Positions 62,912 to 64,000 of a DNA stretch of 64,000 nt are shown in pieces; the stretch's first letter is position 1; each line of letters begins with the position of its first letter. Where the stretch lies: contig JAWXCK010000029.1 in the NCBI GenBank assembly GCA_034408855.1, positions 9,938 through 73,937 on the forward strand. The letters run 5' to 3'. Source of the stretch: JAIYDQ01 sp034408855 (lineage in GTDB: Bacteria > Planctomycetota > Planctomycetia > Pirellulales > Pirellulaceae). The notes beneath the pieces are model-generated. The model was not told the DNA's origin and searched no databases. It worked only from the letters and a program-made list of their open reading frames with translations. Made by a program: the position numbers and the translations under genes.

Positions 62912-64000
62912 CTATTTCTGACCCGTTCCTAGAGGCAATCGGACGGTAAAGGTTGTGCCTTTGCCAAGGCGACTGGAGACGGAGGCTTGGCCCGAGAACG
63001 ATTGAGCGAGATGCTTTACAATCGATAGACCTAAACCGGTTCCACCAAGATCGCTTGAACGTGCCTTGTCGACGCGATAAAAGCGTTCGAATATTCTTTC
63101 TTGATGTTCGGCGGCAATCCCCTGTCCGTTGTCGACAACATCGATAACTCCCATTGCCGCGTCGATTGAACATCGAACCACGACTTTTCCACCAAGTGGT
63201 GTATAGCGAACCGCATTGCTGACGAGATTATCGATGATCGTCGCGAGTCCCTCTTCGTCGCATCGCACGAAGATTTTCGATTGGGTTTGCTCGAATGCAA
63301 GCGATATTTGCCGCATTTCCGCTTGGTCGCGATAAGTTTCAATGCGAAGCCGTGCTAGCCGAGCGAGATCAACGTCGCTCATTTCAAAGGCGGCCTCGCC
63401 AGATTCAATATTGGCTAGTCGAATGAGATCGAGGATAAGGTCGCTCAGACGATTCGCTTGTTCTTCGATGCGTTCGATAAATCGAAGTCGAATGGACGGG
63501 TCGTTGATTGCTCCCGAGAGAAGTGTTTCGGAGTAAGCTTTGATCGACGAGAGCGGCGTTTTCAATTCATGGGAAACGTTAGCCACAAAGTCTCGGCGCA
63601 TAGTTTCCAAAGCCCGTAAGCTAGTTACGTCATGAACAACCATCAATACAGCTTTCCCTTCGTACTGCGATATCCATGAGGCTCGAAGTGAAAGTACACG
63701 TCGCGGAAGACGTTTGTTTTCAAACTCGATGGCGACGGTTTGGCGAGTTTGAAACACTTCTTCGACACATGCTTCAATCTTCGGACTGCGCACCAGTTCA
63801 TAAAATGATCGATTCAGCAATTCCTGCAAGGGAACTTCAAACAAGACCGAGGCGGCTCGATTGGCCAAGAGAACGCGACGACGTTCGTCGATCGCGATGA
63901 TCCCTTCGGACATACTTGCCAGCACAGACGACAATCGATCGCTATTGGTCCGCAAGTCGATCTCGCGATTCTTGAGCTCGACCTGCATTTGATCAAATGC
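62912..64000 (-). CDS. PhoR-like sensor histidine kinase (N-terminal part outside window)
   Basis: The visible C-terminal 360 residues begin inside a HAMP-like segment (AFDQMQVEL) that continues beyond the right edge. A PAS domain follows (LSSVLASMSEGIIAIDERRRVLLANRAASVLF). The H-box is SHELKTPLSS. The N-box is IIDNLVSNAVRYTP and the G-boxes DNGQGIAAEHQERIFERFYR and GGTGLGLSIVKHLAQ. All kinase residues are intact. It would phosphorylate a response regulator not present here; the PhoR type senses phosphate or other signals. Confidence 0.93.
   Translation of the reverse strand, partial: AFDQMQVELKNREIDLRTNSDRLSSVLASMSEGIIAIDERRRVLLANRAASVLFEVPLQELLNRSFYELVRSPKIEACVEEVFQTRQTVAIEFENKRLPRRVLSLRASWISQYEGKAVLMVVHDVTSLRALETMRRDFVANVSHELKTPLSSIKAYSETLLSGAINDPSIRLRFIERIEEQANRLSDLILDLIRLANIESGEAAFEMSDVDLARLARLRIETYRDQAEMRQISLAFEQTQSKIFVRCDEEGLATIIDNLVSNAVRYTPLGGKVVVRCSIDAAMGVIDVVDNGQGIAAEHQERIFERFYRVDKARSSDLGGTGLGLSIVKHLAQSFSGQASVSSRLGKGTTFTVRLPLGTGQK

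Noticed and set aside
1..64000. tRNA, rRNA, CRISPR array, integrase or prophage genes
   Set aside because: I scanned all gaps between genes by eye and saw no cloverleaf, rRNA segment, regularly spaced repeats or recombinase motifs.

Overview
The window looks like a piece of a Planctomycetota chromosome, most likely Pirellulales. This is inferred from gene content; no rRNA or marker comparison was possible. The supporting genes are two formylglycine sulfatases, four twin-arginine-signalled Gfo/Idh/MocA oxidoreductases, a PQQ-propeller protein with the WRGPxxNG opening, a DUF6807 protein, a Uma2 nuclease, a DUF3127 protein, a GxxExxY protein and a murB-ftsQ remnant of the division cluster. Genes are moderately dense. 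Short transcription units point both ways and are separated by intergenic spaces rich in small inverted repeats. I found no rRNA, tRNA, CRISPR array, integrase or transposase.

Layout. 1-2764 (minus): an exported coiled-coil protein, a PQQ propeller and an oxidoreductase in one operon. 3008-10772: a sulfatase with a helical-repeat tail, an ftsQ-murB pair whose MurB has lost its catalytic residues, an oxidoreductase, and a methyltransferase overlapping a flavoprotein. 10938-16931: a second sulfatase, a GntP permease with a large insert, a DUF6807 protein, and a protealysin-like M4 protease with its emfourin-type inhibitor. 17219-19642: small proteins and a Wza-like exporter. 19644-24548 (minus): MBL hydrolase, NUDIX hydrolase, lactonase, semialdehyde dehydrogenase and FAH-family dehydratase, which fit an oxidative sugar-acid (Weimberg-type) route. 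24944-30842: quinone reductase, KtrAB-like potassium uptake, hydantoinase and cyclophilin.

31110-35356 holds a nucleotidyltransferase overlapping a 1129-residue fusion of a fucokinase-like GHMP sugar kinase and a UDPGP-type pyrophosphorylase, probably a sugar-activation system. 35414-42932 has trmB, a DUF3127 protein with an SSB-like tail, a pseudo-receiver, shikimate kinase, prepilin peptidase and a GH63/MGH1-like glycosidase whose conserved N-terminus has no ordinary start codon. 42937-47633 has a membrane coiled-coil protein, a TolC-family protein and an oxidoreductase. 47763-48313 is a GxxExxY gene bracketed by two related hairpins. 48357-52401 is a GntR/YtrA-type regulator with ABC ATPase and permease, preceded by a good promoter overlapped by a palindromic operator. 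52430-53658 is repeat-rich and contains a Uma2 gene and a frameshifted small gene. 53797-64000 has a serine hydrolase, a HEAT-repeat protein, an oxidoreductase, a GH13 enzyme convergent with a second MGH1-like glycosidase, and a partial PhoR-like histidine kinase.

The best candidates for something little described are the kinase-pyrophosphorylase fusion with its partner gene, the hairpin-bracketed GxxExxY unit, the catalytically depleted MurB next to FtsQ, and the families of dispersed intergenic repeats, one of which supplies a stop codon.
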